Source: CAWDNM01 sp964521195 (GTDB lineage Bacteria; Actinomycetota; Coriobacteriia; Anaerosomatales; JAAXUF01). Taken from it: a stretch of 64,000 nucleotides of DNA. Position numbers and translations under genes: made by a program. Under the pieces are notes generated by a model. It had not been told where the DNA came from, did not search any database, and was given only the letters and a program-made list of their open reading frames with translations. This document shows, piece after piece, positions 15,555 to 24,117 of the stretch (its first letter is position 1; each line of letters starts with the position of its first letter). The DNA lies in NCBI GenBank assembly GCA_964521195.1, contig CAZFRE010000008.1, positions 5,823 through 69,822 of the forward strand, in the 5' to 3' direction.

Positions 15555-18500
15555 ATGTTGCCCGCTAAAGAGAGAGCTGTCGTGCGGCTGCGCGTCGAGG
15601 GCATGCGTTGCCACTCGTGCGAGCAGGTCCTCACGGCCTGGCTCAGTGACATACGAGGGATCGAGGCGGTGCTCGCGAACCACGCGAGCGGCCAGGTCGT
15701 CATCTATACCGATCCGGATGTGCCGGTCGACGAGATCCTGACCGCCGTCGTACGTGCCGGCTTCGTGCCGGGCGAACCCACCGTCCTGACGGGTACCGAC
15801 GCCGCCGCCGCGGTCGAGATGCCCATCGAGGCCGATAGAGAAGACATCGGAGACGTCGAGTTGATTCTGCAGACGGGCCACGTGCCCGAGCCCGAGTCCG
15901 AGCACACGCACGCCGAGCGGCCCGAACCGCAACCGGATGCACTGGAGGTCGAGATCGCGAGCCTCCCCGCCGAGACGGTCGCCCCGGAGACGGTGTCGCC
16001 GGCGCCCGAGGCGGTACCCGAGCCCGCGCTGGCGAACGACCCGGCCGAGGACGCCGTAGACGTGCGCTCCTCGTACCGCAAGCTGAAGCTGAGCGCTCTC
16101 GGCATGCACTGCGGTGCCTGCGAGAAGCTCGTGACCATGCACACCCTTCAGATCCCGGGAGTCGCCGCCGCTATCGGCGATGCGGCAGACCACTCGGTGA
16201 CCGTCTACCTCGATCGCGAGGTCGCTCTCGAGTCCCTCGCCGAGGCCGTCACCGCAGCTGGCTTCACGCCCGGCAAGCCGTTCGTCCGCAGCATGGCGCT
16301 CGTCGGGGAGCTGCCCGAAGAGCAGCCCTCGCACGATGAGCCGGTTGCCGAGAAGCCCGCTGGTCAAGCGCCGTCCGGCCTCGGGGTCCCTGCCGCCGTC
16401 GCCGCAGCTACCGCAGCATCCGCTGCGATCGCCGCGCGCGTCGCAGGAGTCGCCGTCGAGACCCCCGCCCAGCCGCACGTCGCGGACGACATCGCTTCGC
16501 CTGCGCCCGCGTCCACACCGGTGACCGCCGCCCCAGCAGCGCCCGCGCCCGCTGCGTCGACGCCCGTGGCACCGGCGGCCCGCCCGGCTTCCGACGGCTC
16601 GCCGTCAGTCGCGGCTGCCGCAGCGGCTTCGTCCGCGATCGCCGCGCGCGTCGCACGCATGGGAGTAGCGGTTTCGCCCGTGACCGCGGCGCCGGTCGCG
16701 GCGCCGGTCGTGGCGCCGGACGCATCACCGTCGGTCGCCGAGCCGGTCGCTGACGCATGCGGTCCCGTAGCGTGCCCGATCGTCCCCGAGGAGCCCGAGC
16801 CCGCGGTCGAACTTGCCGTCGAGGCGCCCACTCAGGCGGCAGTCGAGCCGGCCGTCGAGCCCGCCGTCGTCGCGGAGGGACTTCCCACCTCAAGCGAGCC
16901 GCCCGCTTCCGTCGCGGCCGCCGAAGCCACATTTGCAGTCGGCGGCATGACGTGCGCGTCCTGCTCGGCGATCATCGAGAAGGTGCTCGGCAAGACCGCT
17001 GGCATCGAGACAGCGACCGTCAACCTTGCGATGGAGCGGCTCAACGCGACGTACGACCCCGCCGTGCTCGACACAGCGGCGATCGCGGCCATCGTAGATG
17101 GCCTCGGCTACCACGCGACGCTGCTCTCGCAGGCGGGCGCAGGTGCCGCCGAGGAGGCGCCGATCGCAGGCCGCGTCACGCTCGCGATCACCGGCATGAC
17201 CTGCGCGTCCTGCTCGGCGATCATCGAGAAGGTCGTCGGCAAGCTCAACGGCGTGATGGGCGTCAACGTCAATCTCGCCACCAACACCGGAGTCGTCGAC
17301 TTCGATCCCGAGGTTGTCGGCATCGACGAGATCATCACGACCATCAAGGACGCTGGCTACGGTGCGACCGTCAAGGTCGAAGTCGCGTTGGGCTCCGACG
17401 CCGTCGACGTGCAGGCCGAGGAGCAGGCCCGCGCCTACAAGGCCGAGGTCCGCATGTTCGCGTGGTCTGTCGGCCTCTCTGTGCCGCTGTTCATCATCGC
17501 GATGGTCCCTCCGTTCATGGAGCTCATCCCGCTCAAGATCGCCGAGTTGCTTGCCAGCACCGTGGGCGGCGCGTGGGACCCGATGATGGTCTCGAAGTAC
17601 CTCATGTTCCTGCTCGCTACGCCGGTCCAGTTCGTCATGGGCGCGCGCTTCTACAAGGGCGCCTACCACGCGCTCAAGCGCATGACCGGCAACATGGACC
17701 TGCTTGTCGCGATCGGCACCACCGCAGCCTATGGCTACTCGGTCGCTGCGACCTTCATCCCTGCGGTCCAGATGGAGCCGGCGTTCTACGAGACGTCGGC
17801 CCTGCTCATCACGTTCGTGCTCATGGGCAAGCTGCTCGAGGCGCGCGCCAAGGGCCGCACCTCCGACGCGATCAAGAAGCTCATGGGCTTGGCCGCCAAG
17901 ACCGCCCGCATCATCCGCGGCGGCGAGGAGTTCGACGTGCCTGTCGAGCAGGTCGTCGTCGGCGACATGATCGTCGTGCGTCCTGGCGAGAAGGTGCCGG
18001 TCGACGGAATCGTCACGTCAGGCCACAGCGCCGTGGACGAGTCGATGCTCACCGGCGAGCCCATCCCCGTCGAGAAGAGCTCCGGTGACCAGGTCATCGG
18101 CGCCACCATCAACAAGCTCGGCACGTTCATGTTCCGCGCGACGAAGGTCGGCAAGGATACGGCGCTCGCACAGATCGTGCGACTCGTCGAGGAGGCGCAG
18201 GGCTCCAAGGCGCCGGTCCAGCGATTCGCCGATCGCATCAGCGCCGTGTTCGTCCCGTTCGTCATCGGGGCGTCGCTGCTCACGTTCTTGTTCTGGGCGT
18301 TCGCGGGTCCCGCGATCTTCGGTGCGCAGCCCGATCCCGAGAGCGCGTTCGTGATGTTCCAGCCGATCCTCATGGCTGCGGCCGTCAACGGCTGGTGGAT
18401 CGCCGCGCTGCTCGCCGGTATCGCCGTCGTCGTCATCGCGTGCCCGTGCGCGCTCGGTCTGGCCACTCCGACCGCGATCATGGTCGGTACCGGCAAAGGC

Positions 18501-19574
18501 GCCGAGAACGGCATCCTCATCAAGTCCGGCGATGCGCTTGAGACCGCGTACAAGATCTCAGCGATCGTCTTCGACAAGACCGGTACCCTCACGCACGGCA
18601 AGCCCGAGGTCACCGACGTGGAACTCGCAGAGGGCCACGATACGACCCGCATGTTCACGTTCGCTGCGGCGCTCGAGAAGAACTCCGAGCACCCTCTGGC
18701 CGAGGCGGTCGTCGCCCACGCCAAGCTCCGTGAGATCGACATCCCCAGCGTCGAGGGCTTCTCGGCGATTCCGGGGCACGGGGTCGAGGGCACCGTCGAC
18801 GGCATGCGCGTCGCGTTCGGCAACCGCAAGCTCATGACGCGCGAGGGCATCGACATCTCCTGCTTCGAGTCTCGCATCGAGGAGCTCGAGGGTGAGGGCA
18901 AGACCGTCATGCTCGTGGGCGTCAACGGCGAGAAGCTGGCCGGCATGGTCGCGGTCGCCGACACGCTCAAGGAGAACTCCGCTGAAGCCGTCGCGGCGCT
19001 GCAAGCCAGCGGCGTGAAGGTGTTCATGATCACCGGCGACAACCGCCGCACCGCTGAGGTCATCGCCGCGCAGGCCGGAATCCCGGCCAATCAGGTCCTG
19101 GCCGAGGTGCTCCCCGAGCACAAGGCCGAGGAGGTCGCCAAGCTCCAGGAGCAGGGCCTCACGGTCGCTATGGTCGGCGATGGTATCAACGACACGCCGG
19201 CGCTCGCTCAGGCCGACGTGGGCATCGCCATGGGCGCCGGCACCGACGTCGCCATGGAGACCGGCGGCATCGTGCTGATCAAGAACGACCTGCGTGATGT
19301 CGTCACCGCCATCGAGCTGTCCCGCGCGACCATGCGCAAGATCCGCCAGAACTTCATCTGGGCACTCGGCTACAACACCGTACTCATTCCGGTCGCCGCG
19401 GTCGGCCTGCTCTCGCCGTTCCCGTGGATCGCCGGTGCCGCGATGGCGTTCTCGAGCGTCTCCGTCGTCACGAACTCCCTGCTTCTCCGGCGCTTCAAGC
19501 CCAAGCTGCGCGCCGCCGAGAAGCCCTCGACCAAGACTCCCGCCGCCCCGACCCCCGAGCCGTCGGCGGCCTGA
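15555..19574 (+). CDS. copA: Copper-type P1B ATPase with four N-terminal HMA domains
   Basis: A 1339-residue metal pump, far longer than the usual 700-850. Four HMA metal-binding domains carry GMRCHSC (about 16), GMHCGAC (about 181), GMTCASC (about 462) and GMTCASC (about 546). Long Ala/Pro/Val/Glu-rich linkers separate the first, second and third. The core has CPC in the membrane (about 961), phosphorylation site DKTGT (about 1005), SEHP and GDGIND (about 1207), the Cu(I)-type set. Start ATG at 15555 with AGGTG 6 nt upstream; a GTG three codons earlier is possible. Preceded by two cupredoxin genes. Copper specificity is inferred from motifs; export or delivery to an enzyme are both possible. 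Confidence 0.9.
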   Translation: MLPAKERAVVRLRVEGMRCHSCEQVLTAWLSDIRGIEAVLANHASGQVVIYTDPDVPVDEILTAVVRAGFVPGEPTVLTGTDAAAAVEMPIEADREDIGDVELILQTGHVPEPESEHTHAERPEPQPDALEVEIASLPAETVAPETVSPAPEAVPEPALANDPAEDAVDVRSSYRKLKLSALGMHCGACEKLVTMHTLQIPGVAAAIGDAADHSVTVYLDREVALESLAEAVTAAGFTPGKPFVRSMALVGELPEEQPSHDEPVAEKPAGQAPSGLGVPAAVAAATAASAAIAARVAGVAVETPAQPHVADDIASPAPASTPVTAAPAAPAPAASTPVAPAARPASDGSPSVAAAAAASSAIAARVARMGVAVSPVTAAPVAAPVVAPDASPSVAEPVADACGPVACPIVPEEPEPAVELAVEAPTQAAVEPAVEPAVVAEGLPTSSEPPASVAAAEATFAVGGMTCASCSAIIEKVLGKTAGIETATVNLAMERLNATYDPAVLDTAAIAAIVDGLGYHATLLSQAGAGAAEEAPIAGRVTLAITGMTCASCSAIIEKVVGKLNGVMGVNVNLATNTGVVDFDPEVVGIDEIITTIKDAGYGATVKVEVALGSDAVDVQAEEQARAYKAEVRMFAWSVGLSVPLFIIAMVPPFMELIPLKIAELLASTVGGAWDPMMVSKYLMFLLATPVQFVMGARFYKGAYHALKRMTGNMDLLVAIGTTAAYGYSVAATFIPAVQMEPAFYETSALLITFVLMGKLLEARAKGRTSDAIKKLMGLAAKTARIIRGGEEFDVPVEQVVVGDMIVVRPGEKVPVDGIVTSGHSAVDESMLTGEPIPVEKSSGDQVIGATINKLGTFMFRATKVGKDTALAQIVRLVEEAQGSKAPVQRFADRISAVFVPFVIGASLLTFLFWAFAGPAIFGAQPDPESAFVMFQPILMAAAVNGWWIAALLAGIAVVVIACPCALGLATPTAIMVGTGKGAENGILIKSGDALETAYKISAIVFDKTGTLTHGKPEVTDVELAEGHDTTRMFTFAAALEKNSEHPLAEAVVAHAKLREIDIPSVEGFSAIPGHGVEGTVDGMRVAFGNRKLMTREGIDISCFESRIEELEGEGKTVMLVGVNGEKLAGMVAVADTLKENSAEAVAALQASGVKVFMITGDNRRTAEVIAAQAGIPANQVLAEVLPEHKAEEVAKLQEQGLTVAMVGDGINDTPALAQADVGIAMGAGTDVAMETGGIVLIKNDLRDVVTAIELSRATMRKIRQNFIWALGYNTVLIPVAAVGLLSPFPWIAGAAMAFSSVSVVTNSLLLRRFKPKLRAAEKPSTKTPAAPTPEPSAA

Positions 19575-19586
19575 AAGGACACACTC

Positions 19587-20420
19587 ATGAAGCGAAAGAA
19601 CCTCGCCGGCCTGGGGCTGGCAGTGCTTGCAGTACTCGCGTTCGGCCTCGCCGGATGCTCGCAAACCACGACCGAGAAGCCCGAAAACACAGAGGTGTGG
19701 GGCTACGTGGCCTCGGCCGACAAGGCTCAGCTTGAGGTCGCTGAGGACCAGGACGGCGCCCAGGAGCTCACGGTCAAGCGCGTGCTCACGCCTGGCGATG
19801 CGTGGATCGTGGTTCACGCGGACATGAACGGCCAGCCGGGCATGCGCGTGGGGCTGGCCAAGGTCAAGCGCGGCGAGTCCACCGATGTGAAGGTACAGCT
19901 TGAGGACCTGACCACACCGAACGTGATCGTGGCGGTGCACGCGGATCGCGGAACCGCAGGCGAGTTCGACTTCGACATGATGAACAAGGAGATGAGCCCC
20001 GACCGCCCGTACTTCGTCGACGAGAAGGAGCTCGCCTCGGTCGTGAAGATCCGTGAGTTCGGGGTCCCGGTGGCTGCCGGAGAGGCCTCGCTCGTCGCGT
20101 CCGACCAGATCGGAGCCACGAGTACCGTCACGGTCTCGCGTGCAGTCGTACCGAACGATGCGTGGATCGTCGTGCACCTCGAGAAGGACGGTGGGCCTGG
20201 TCAGCGCGTCGGGCTCTTGCACGTCCCGTCCGGCGAGACGTCTGACGCCATCGTGCCCCTCGATCCACTTCCGCTCACGTCGAACCTGCTCGTGGCGCTG
20301 CACACAGACGCGGCGGATCCCGGCCTGTTCAACTTCGACATGGACGACAAGCTCAGCAGTGCGGACCAGCCGTTCTTCGTGGACGGCAAGGAACTCGCAG
20401 TCAAAGTGCGAGTGAAGTAG
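19587..20420 (+). CDS. Lipoprotein with two DUF7282-like repeats
   Basis: A 277-residue lipoprotein: signal peptide and lipobox LAGC (Cys 24), then two homologous units (about residues 36-155 and 160-277). Each has an AWIVVH strand, a PGMRVGL or PGQRVGL turn, a VAVH/VALH strand, an FDFDM/FNFDM motif and a (Y/F)FVD end. The pattern resembles the DUF7282 domain known mostly from archaeal surface proteins. It starts 12 nt after the P-type ATPase stop with AAAGGA upstream, so it is very likely the last gene of the copper operon. Function unknown; no Cys is left in the mature part apart from the lipidated one. Confidence 0.75.
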   Translation: MKRKNLAGLGLAVLAVLAFGLAGCSQTTTEKPENTEVWGYVASADKAQLEVAEDQDGAQELTVKRVLTPGDAWIVVHADMNGQPGMRVGLAKVKRGESTDVKVQLEDLTTPNVIVAVHADRGTAGEFDFDMMNKEMSPDRPYFVDEKELASVVKIREFGVPVAAGEASLVASDQIGATSTVTVSRAVVPNDAWIVVHLEKDGGPGQRVGLLHVPSGETSDAIVPLDPLPLTSNLLVALHTDAADPGLFNFDMDDKLSSADQPFFVDGKELAVKVRVK

Positions 20421-20435
20421 CATTTTGTGCTAGCA

Positions 20436-20467
20436 GCGCGGGCGGAGGCCGATGCTTCCGCCCGCGC
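20436..20467 (+). terminator. Hairpin after the copper cluster
   Basis: GCGCGGGCGGA (20436-20446) pairs perfectly with TCCGCCCGCGC (20457-20467) across a 10-nt loop, 15 nt after the lipoprotein stop. No U-tract. A likely terminator for the copper operon. Confidence 0.5.
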
Positions 20468-20491
20468 GCCTCACTCGCGAAGGAGTCACAC

Positions 20492-21103
20492 ATGAACCTC
20501 GTCGTCTTCGGGGCCGCCGGGCGAACCGGCAGGCACGTCGTCGAGCGGGCGCTCGGTCACGGCCACACCGTGACCGCGTTCGTACACAAGACGCCGCTAC
20601 CGTCGGACCATCCTGCGCTCTACCGCGCCAACGGCGATGTTCGAGATTTCGATGCGGTCTCAGCCGCGATCACGGGACAGTCGGCCGTCGCCTTCGCGCT
20701 GTCGGGCGCGGGCAATCACGAGCCGGGCATCGCCAACGTCATCCATGCGATGGCCGAACACGGGGTGCGCAGACTCGCCGCCGTGAGTGCCGCCGGTACG
20801 TTCGCTCGCAACGACAACCGCTTGTCGCCTGCGTATCGCCTGATGGTCGCAACAGCACTCCGGTCGACCTACGACGACCTCGAGGACATGGAGATGCGGA
20901 TCATGGCGAGCGACCTCGACTGGACGATCGTGCGTCCTGTCGGGCTCACCGACGAGCCGGCCGCGGGCAACTACCGGCTCGCGCTCGACGGCTCCCTGCT
21001 GCCCAAGGCGAAGCGGATCGCGAGGGCGGACGTGGGCTCGCTCGTCGTCAAGGCGCTGGAGACGAGCACGTTCTGGCGTCGGGCCGTCGTCATCGGCCGG
21101 TAG
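20492..21103 (+). CDS. NAD(P)-binding Rossmann-fold oxidoreductase (SDR-like, NmrA/BVR-B type)
   Basis: A 203-residue atypical short-chain dehydrogenase-like protein. The dinucleotide motif GAAGRTGRHVVERAL is at residues 7-21. NGDVRDFDAV, AVSAAGTF and TIVRPVGLTDEPAAGNY follow the pattern of the NAD(P)H-binding family that includes flavin reductase/biliverdin reductase B-like proteins. There is no classical YxxxK pair. AAGGAG upstream. Substrate unknown; a hairpin separates it from the copper operon. Confidence 0.8.
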   Translation: MNLVVFGAAGRTGRHVVERALGHGHTVTAFVHKTPLPSDHPALYRANGDVRDFDAVSAAITGQSAVAFALSGAGNHEPGIANVIHAMAEHGVRRLAAVSAAGTFARNDNRLSPAYRLMVATALRSTYDDLEDMEMRIMASDLDWTIVRPVGLTDEPAAGNYRLALDGSLLPKAKRIARADVGSLVVKALETSTFWRRAVVIGR

Positions 21104-21121
21104 TGGCTCGGCCGCAAAGCG

Positions 21122-22120
21122 TCAGCCTATGTCGCCTGTGTCGATGAGGTCGTGGATGTAGCCGCGCGTCTCCTCGGCGCCCGGTGACTCGGCCACTTCC
21201 ATGAGGAACGCCTGCAGGAGGCACTGGATCCCGACGATGAGCGGAAGGACCGCGAACATGACGGTACCGGTGGTCGTGGGCACGCCGGTGATGTTGGCCT
21301 GTATCAGCCGGTAGGCACCGTACGATCCGCCGAACAGCGTCAACACCGTCCCGAAGATCCCGAGCGCACCTATAGCGCCGAAGTCCATGAGCAGGTACTT
21401 GCGGGCGACTCGGAAGAACCAGCCCCGGATGAGCCTCGGCGGGAACGACCACATGATCCGAGAGATGCGCACGTCGGAGACCTCATCGCCGTACAGGGTC
21501 TTGATAGGCACGTCCACCACGCGCGCGTCGGCAGTGTTGAGCCAGATGAGCATGTCGTTCTCGAAGAAGTAATCCCGGGCGATCGCGTCGAGGTCGATCA
21601 TCTTGAGCATGTGGGCGCGCATCGCCGTGAACCCGCACTGCGAATCGAAGATGTGCCAGTAGCCGCTCGCCATCTTCGTCATGAACGTGAGGATGACGCT
21701 CCCGAATTTGCGGGTCCGCGGCATCGTCCGGTTCGCGTTGATGACGTAGAAGCGATTGCCCTTCGCGTACTCGGCGATGCCGTTCACGAGCGGGCGCAGC
21801 AGGCGCGGCAGGTCGCTGATCGCCATCTGTCCGTCGGCGTCCATCTTCACAAGGATGTCGCAGTCCAGGTCCAGTGCGGTCTTGTAGCCCGTGATCATCG
21901 CGCCGCCCACCCCGGTGTTCTTCGCATGACGCACGAGGGTGACGCGCGGGTCGTTGAGCGCTTCGACAACGGCTGCGGTGTCATCGGTGCTCACGTCGTC
22001 CACGACGACGATCGAGCTCACGTACTCGGGCAACCCGGATATGACGCCGCCGATGAGTTCTGCCTCGTTGTGAGCGGGCAGGATCACGCAGATCTTCGTG
22101 TCACCGAACGAGTTCGTCAC
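21122..22120 (-). CDS. Family 2 glycosyltransferase with C-terminal membrane spans (GtrB/DPM-like)
   Basis: A 332-residue enzyme likely moving a sugar from a nucleotide donor to a polyprenyl phosphate at the inner face of the membrane. It has VILPAHNEAELIGGVISGLP (about 11-30), VVVDDVSTDDT and KMDADGQM (donor/metal motifs), and CGFTAMRA in the acceptor half. Two hydrophobic spans lie at about 245-310. GTG at 22120 is chosen because GGAGG lies 6 nt upstream; the longer frame has no such signal. Convergent with the SDR-like gene. Sugar unknown. Confidence 0.85.
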   Translation of the reverse strand: MTNSFGDTKICVILPAHNEAELIGGVISGLPEYVSSIVVVDDVSTDDTAAVVEALNDPRVTLVRHAKNTGVGGAMITGYKTALDLDCDILVKMDADGQMAISDLPRLLRPLVNGIAEYAKGNRFYVINANRTMPRTRKFGSVILTFMTKMASGYWHIFDSQCGFTAMRAHMLKMIDLDAIARDYFFENDMLIWLNTADARVVDVPIKTLYGDEVSDVRISRIMWSFPPRLIRGWFFRVARKYLLMDFGAIGALGIFGTVLTLFGGSYGAYRLIQANITGVPTTTGTVMFAVLPLIVGIQCLLQAFLMEVAESPGAEETRGYIHDLIDTGDIG

Positions 22121-22223
22121 TCGAATCCTCCGCCGTCGCCGCCTGTCGGGCCGTACACCGTCGGCGCGGCAAGTGTAGCATCGGCGCCACCCGCAGGCGC
22201 TACCCGCACGGTGCTCGCGAGCG

Positions 22224-23177
22224 CTAGACGACCGGCTCGGCGGGGGGCTCTTCCGCGGGCGCGGGGATGCGGTCGGCGAGGTCGGCGGCGGCCCGTTCCA
22301 GCGCATCGAGGACCGCGGCGATCCCGGGGGTGCCTCGGCTGCCCTTGCGCACGGCGGCCCAGATCGTCCGCTCGATCGACAGGTCGCGCACGCGAGTGAT
22401 CTGCACGGACGGATAGTTGCCGATCAGCGCCAGTGGCGGCACGAGCGCGACCCCCAGGCCCGCCCCCACCGCCGAGAGGATCACCTGGAAGTCCATCGAG
22501 TGGAAGTCCGTCCTCGGTTCGTAGCCCTGGCGGCGGGTGGCTGCGACGACGAGATCGAGCATGGATGTCGCATCTCGTCCGACGATCCACTCCTCGTCAC
22601 GAAGGTCGGCCAGGGCCACCGAGCCGCGCCCGGCGAGGCGGTGATCCGCGGGGAGTGCGAGATACACGGGCTCGGTCAGCAACTGCTCGCGCTCGATGCC
22701 GCGATCGGCCAGTCGCGGGAGCAGTCCCCACTCGTAGGCGACGACGACGTCGAGGTCGCGGTTCTTCAGCGCCGGCAGCGACTCTTCCGGCTCGAGGTCG
22801 ACCATGGACACTCGCAGATTCGGGAAGCGCTCCTTGAGTCCGGCCAGCGCCGGAACCAGCAGCGCCCGCGCGCCGGTGGGAAACGCCGAGACGCGCACGC
22901 GGCCGACGACTCCTTGCGATGCGGCAGCGATGTCGGCCTCGGCCCGCTCGATGTCGGCGAGTATGCGCTCGGTGTTGGTGACGAGCCGCGAGCCGATGTC
23001 GGTGAGGCGCACGCCGCGGCCGTGACGTTCGAGCAGCTGCGCGCCGGCCTCCCGCTCGAGCACCGCCATCTGCTGCGACACGGCTGACGGCGTCATGAAC
23101 AGAGCCTCGGCCGCGGCCGCGATCGTGCCGCGCGAAGCCACTTCGCGCAGCATTCTGAGTCGATTGACGTTCAGCAT
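22224..23177 (-). CDS. LysR-family transcriptional regulator
   Basis: A 317-residue regulator. The N-terminal winged helix-turn-helix is at about 3-62 (MLREVASRGTIAAAAEALFM, TPSAVSQQMAVLEREAG), then a linker helix and a periplasmic-binding-like effector domain (about 90-295) and a Pro/Glu tail. Start ATG at 23177; a -10 (TAAGCT) ends only 11 nt before it, so the transcript is nearly leaderless. It diverges from a 32-residue membrane protein gene and may control it. A close paralogue is at 53116-54015. Effector unknown. Confidence 0.92.
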   Translation of the reverse strand: MLNVNRLRMLREVASRGTIAAAAEALFMTPSAVSQQMAVLEREAGAQLLERHGRGVRLTDIGSRLVTNTERILADIERAEADIAAASQGVVGRVRVSAFPTGARALLVPALAGLKERFPNLRVSMVDLEPEESLPALKNRDLDVVVAYEWGLLPRLADRGIEREQLLTEPVYLALPADHRLAGRGSVALADLRDEEWIVGRDATSMLDLVVAATRRQGYEPRTDFHSMDFQVILSAVGAGLGVALVPPLALIGNYPSVQITRVRDLSIERTIWAAVRKGSRGTPGIAAVLDALERAAADLADRIPAPAEEPPAEPVV

Positions 23178-23187
23178 TATGTAGCAA

Positions 23188-23221
23188 AGCTTACTGTAAT
23201 AGTTAGAAACCAACAATTGTT
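23188..23221 (-). promoter_or_regulatory. LysR promoter with overlapping palindromes
   Basis: Minus-strand -35 TTGTTG (23211-23216) and -10 TAAGCT (23188-23193) are 17 nt apart. TTACTGTAA (23191-23199) and AACAATTGTT (23212-23221) are perfect palindromes over these boxes, in the most AT-rich stretch nearby. They suit autoregulation and control of the divergent small gene. Confidence 0.5.
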
Positions 23222-23298
23222 CTTGGGTGTTTTCGGCCCGAAGATAGCTACAGAACGACCGCGGCCACCGAACGGTCGCACCGAAGGAGGCGTTTGAG

Positions 23299-23397
23299 AT
23301 GTATGACAGCTTCAGTGAGGGCCACGTGTTCTACGGTCGCACCGTCGCGATGGTCGCAGCGGTCATGGCGATCGCCATCCTGCTCCACCTGATCTAG
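23299..23397 (+). CDS. 32-residue single-span membrane protein
   Basis: A small ORF, MYDSFSEGHVFYGRTVAMVA to HLI, whose second half is one hydrophobic span. AAGGAGG lies 8 nt before the ATG, and the gene is followed by a 12-bp hairpin (23407-23437). It diverges from a LysR gene with palindromes between them, the usual position of a regulated target. Family not recognised. Evidence for translation is the ribosome binding site and context only. Confidence 0.6.
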   Translation: MYDSFSEGHVFYGRTVAMVAAVMAIAILLHLI

Positions 23398-23406
23398 CCC
23401 CCCTTG

Positions 23407-23437
23407 AGCCGTCGCCGGCATCCCTCCGGCGGCGGCT
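23407..23437 (+). terminator. Hairpin after the 32-residue gene
   Basis: AGCCGTCGCCGG (23407-23418) pairs with CCGGCGGCGGCT (23426-23437), 12 bp with one G-U, 7-nt loop. No U-tract. Confidence 0.45.
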
Positions 23438-23450
23438 GTCCCTGGACTTC

Positions 23451-23487
23451 ACGGCACCCTGCTTGCGCGGGGTGCCGTCTTCGTTTC
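23451..23487 (+). terminator. Hairpin with T-rich tail
   Basis: ACGGCACCC (23451-23459) pairs with GGGTGCCGT (23470-23478), followed by CTTCGTTTC. The best rho-independent-like terminator of the region, upstream of the next membrane protein gene. Confidence 0.5.
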
Positions 23488-23569
23488 TGAGCGTGTTCTC
23501 GGCGGCCGTGCTTGACCGCACACCCCCAGTCGGTAAGGTGGGGGTGACGGGCGCGAGAGGAGGGGACCG

Positions 23570-23962
23570 GTGGAGGAGAGGGGCCAGCAGACCGCAGCGC
23601 CGCGCAGCGGGTTGCCGCGGGCCGCAAGCCGGTTCGACGTCGTCTTCTGGATCGCGTTCGCCGTCTCGACCGTGCTCGTCGTCGGGCAGGTCGCCTTCAT
23701 CTTGAGCTTCACTCCGGTGGTGTTGCGTATGGCTGCTGACGCCGGGACCGCGCTGCCTCCAGGGCTTCAGTTCGCGAGCGCGCTCGGACCGCTCGGGCTG
23801 TTCTTCTTCTTCACCGTGGGCGATGCACTCATCTTCGCCCTGTTCGCGTGGTTCTCGCGCCGGTACTGGGTGGGGCTGCTGTTCGTGCCACCGATCCTGT
23901 ATCTCGCCGGCGCGTTTGGCGCGCTGTGGGTGTTCGCGGCGGAGCTCATCGCCGTCGGCTGA
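23570..23962 (+). CDS. Hypothetical membrane protein, three predicted spans
   Basis: A 130-residue protein with hydrophobic spans at about 25-48, 72-93 and 100-126. The cytoplasmic start is polar and Arg-rich, with no recognised domain. GTG start with GAGAGGAGGGG upstream. It stands alone between two terminator-like hairpins and hisG. No function can be proposed. Confidence 0.65.
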   Translation: MEERGQQTAAPRSGLPRAASRFDVVFWIAFAVSTVLVVGQVAFILSFTPVVLRMAADAGTALPPGLQFASALGPLGLFFFFTVGDALIFALFAWFSRRYWVGLLFVPPILYLAGAFGALWVFAAELIAVG

Positions 23963-24042
23963 GTGGTTGCGGTCGGAGCCCGGCCCAGCCATGAAGGCTG
24001 GGCCCTTCGCGCCGGGCTGCGGTGTGCGCGTCGACCATCTGC

Positions 24043-24048
24043 TACACT
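24043..24048 (+). promoter_or_regulatory. Likely -10 element for hisG
   Basis: TACACT, 69 nt before the hisG ATG, in the same style as other promoters in the window. No His-rich leader peptide is visible in the leader. Confidence 0.35.
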
Positions 24049-24117
24049 TCAGTAGAGTGATAGAGTGCCTCGGCGCGCAAGCAGGCGTTGCATGGCGAAC
24101 ACGACAGGAGTCACCAC

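Noticed and set aside
16320..16900. Low-complexity Ala/Pro/Val linker considered as a frameshift or assembly fault in the Cu ATPase
   Set aside because: The frame stays open and is followed by intact HMA3, HMA4 and the full pump core; repeated helix motifs suggest a real linker.
18558..20423. 621-codon minus-strand ORF opposite the Cu ATPase and lipoprotein
   Set aside because: Arg/His/Gly-rich shadow of two well-supported genes.
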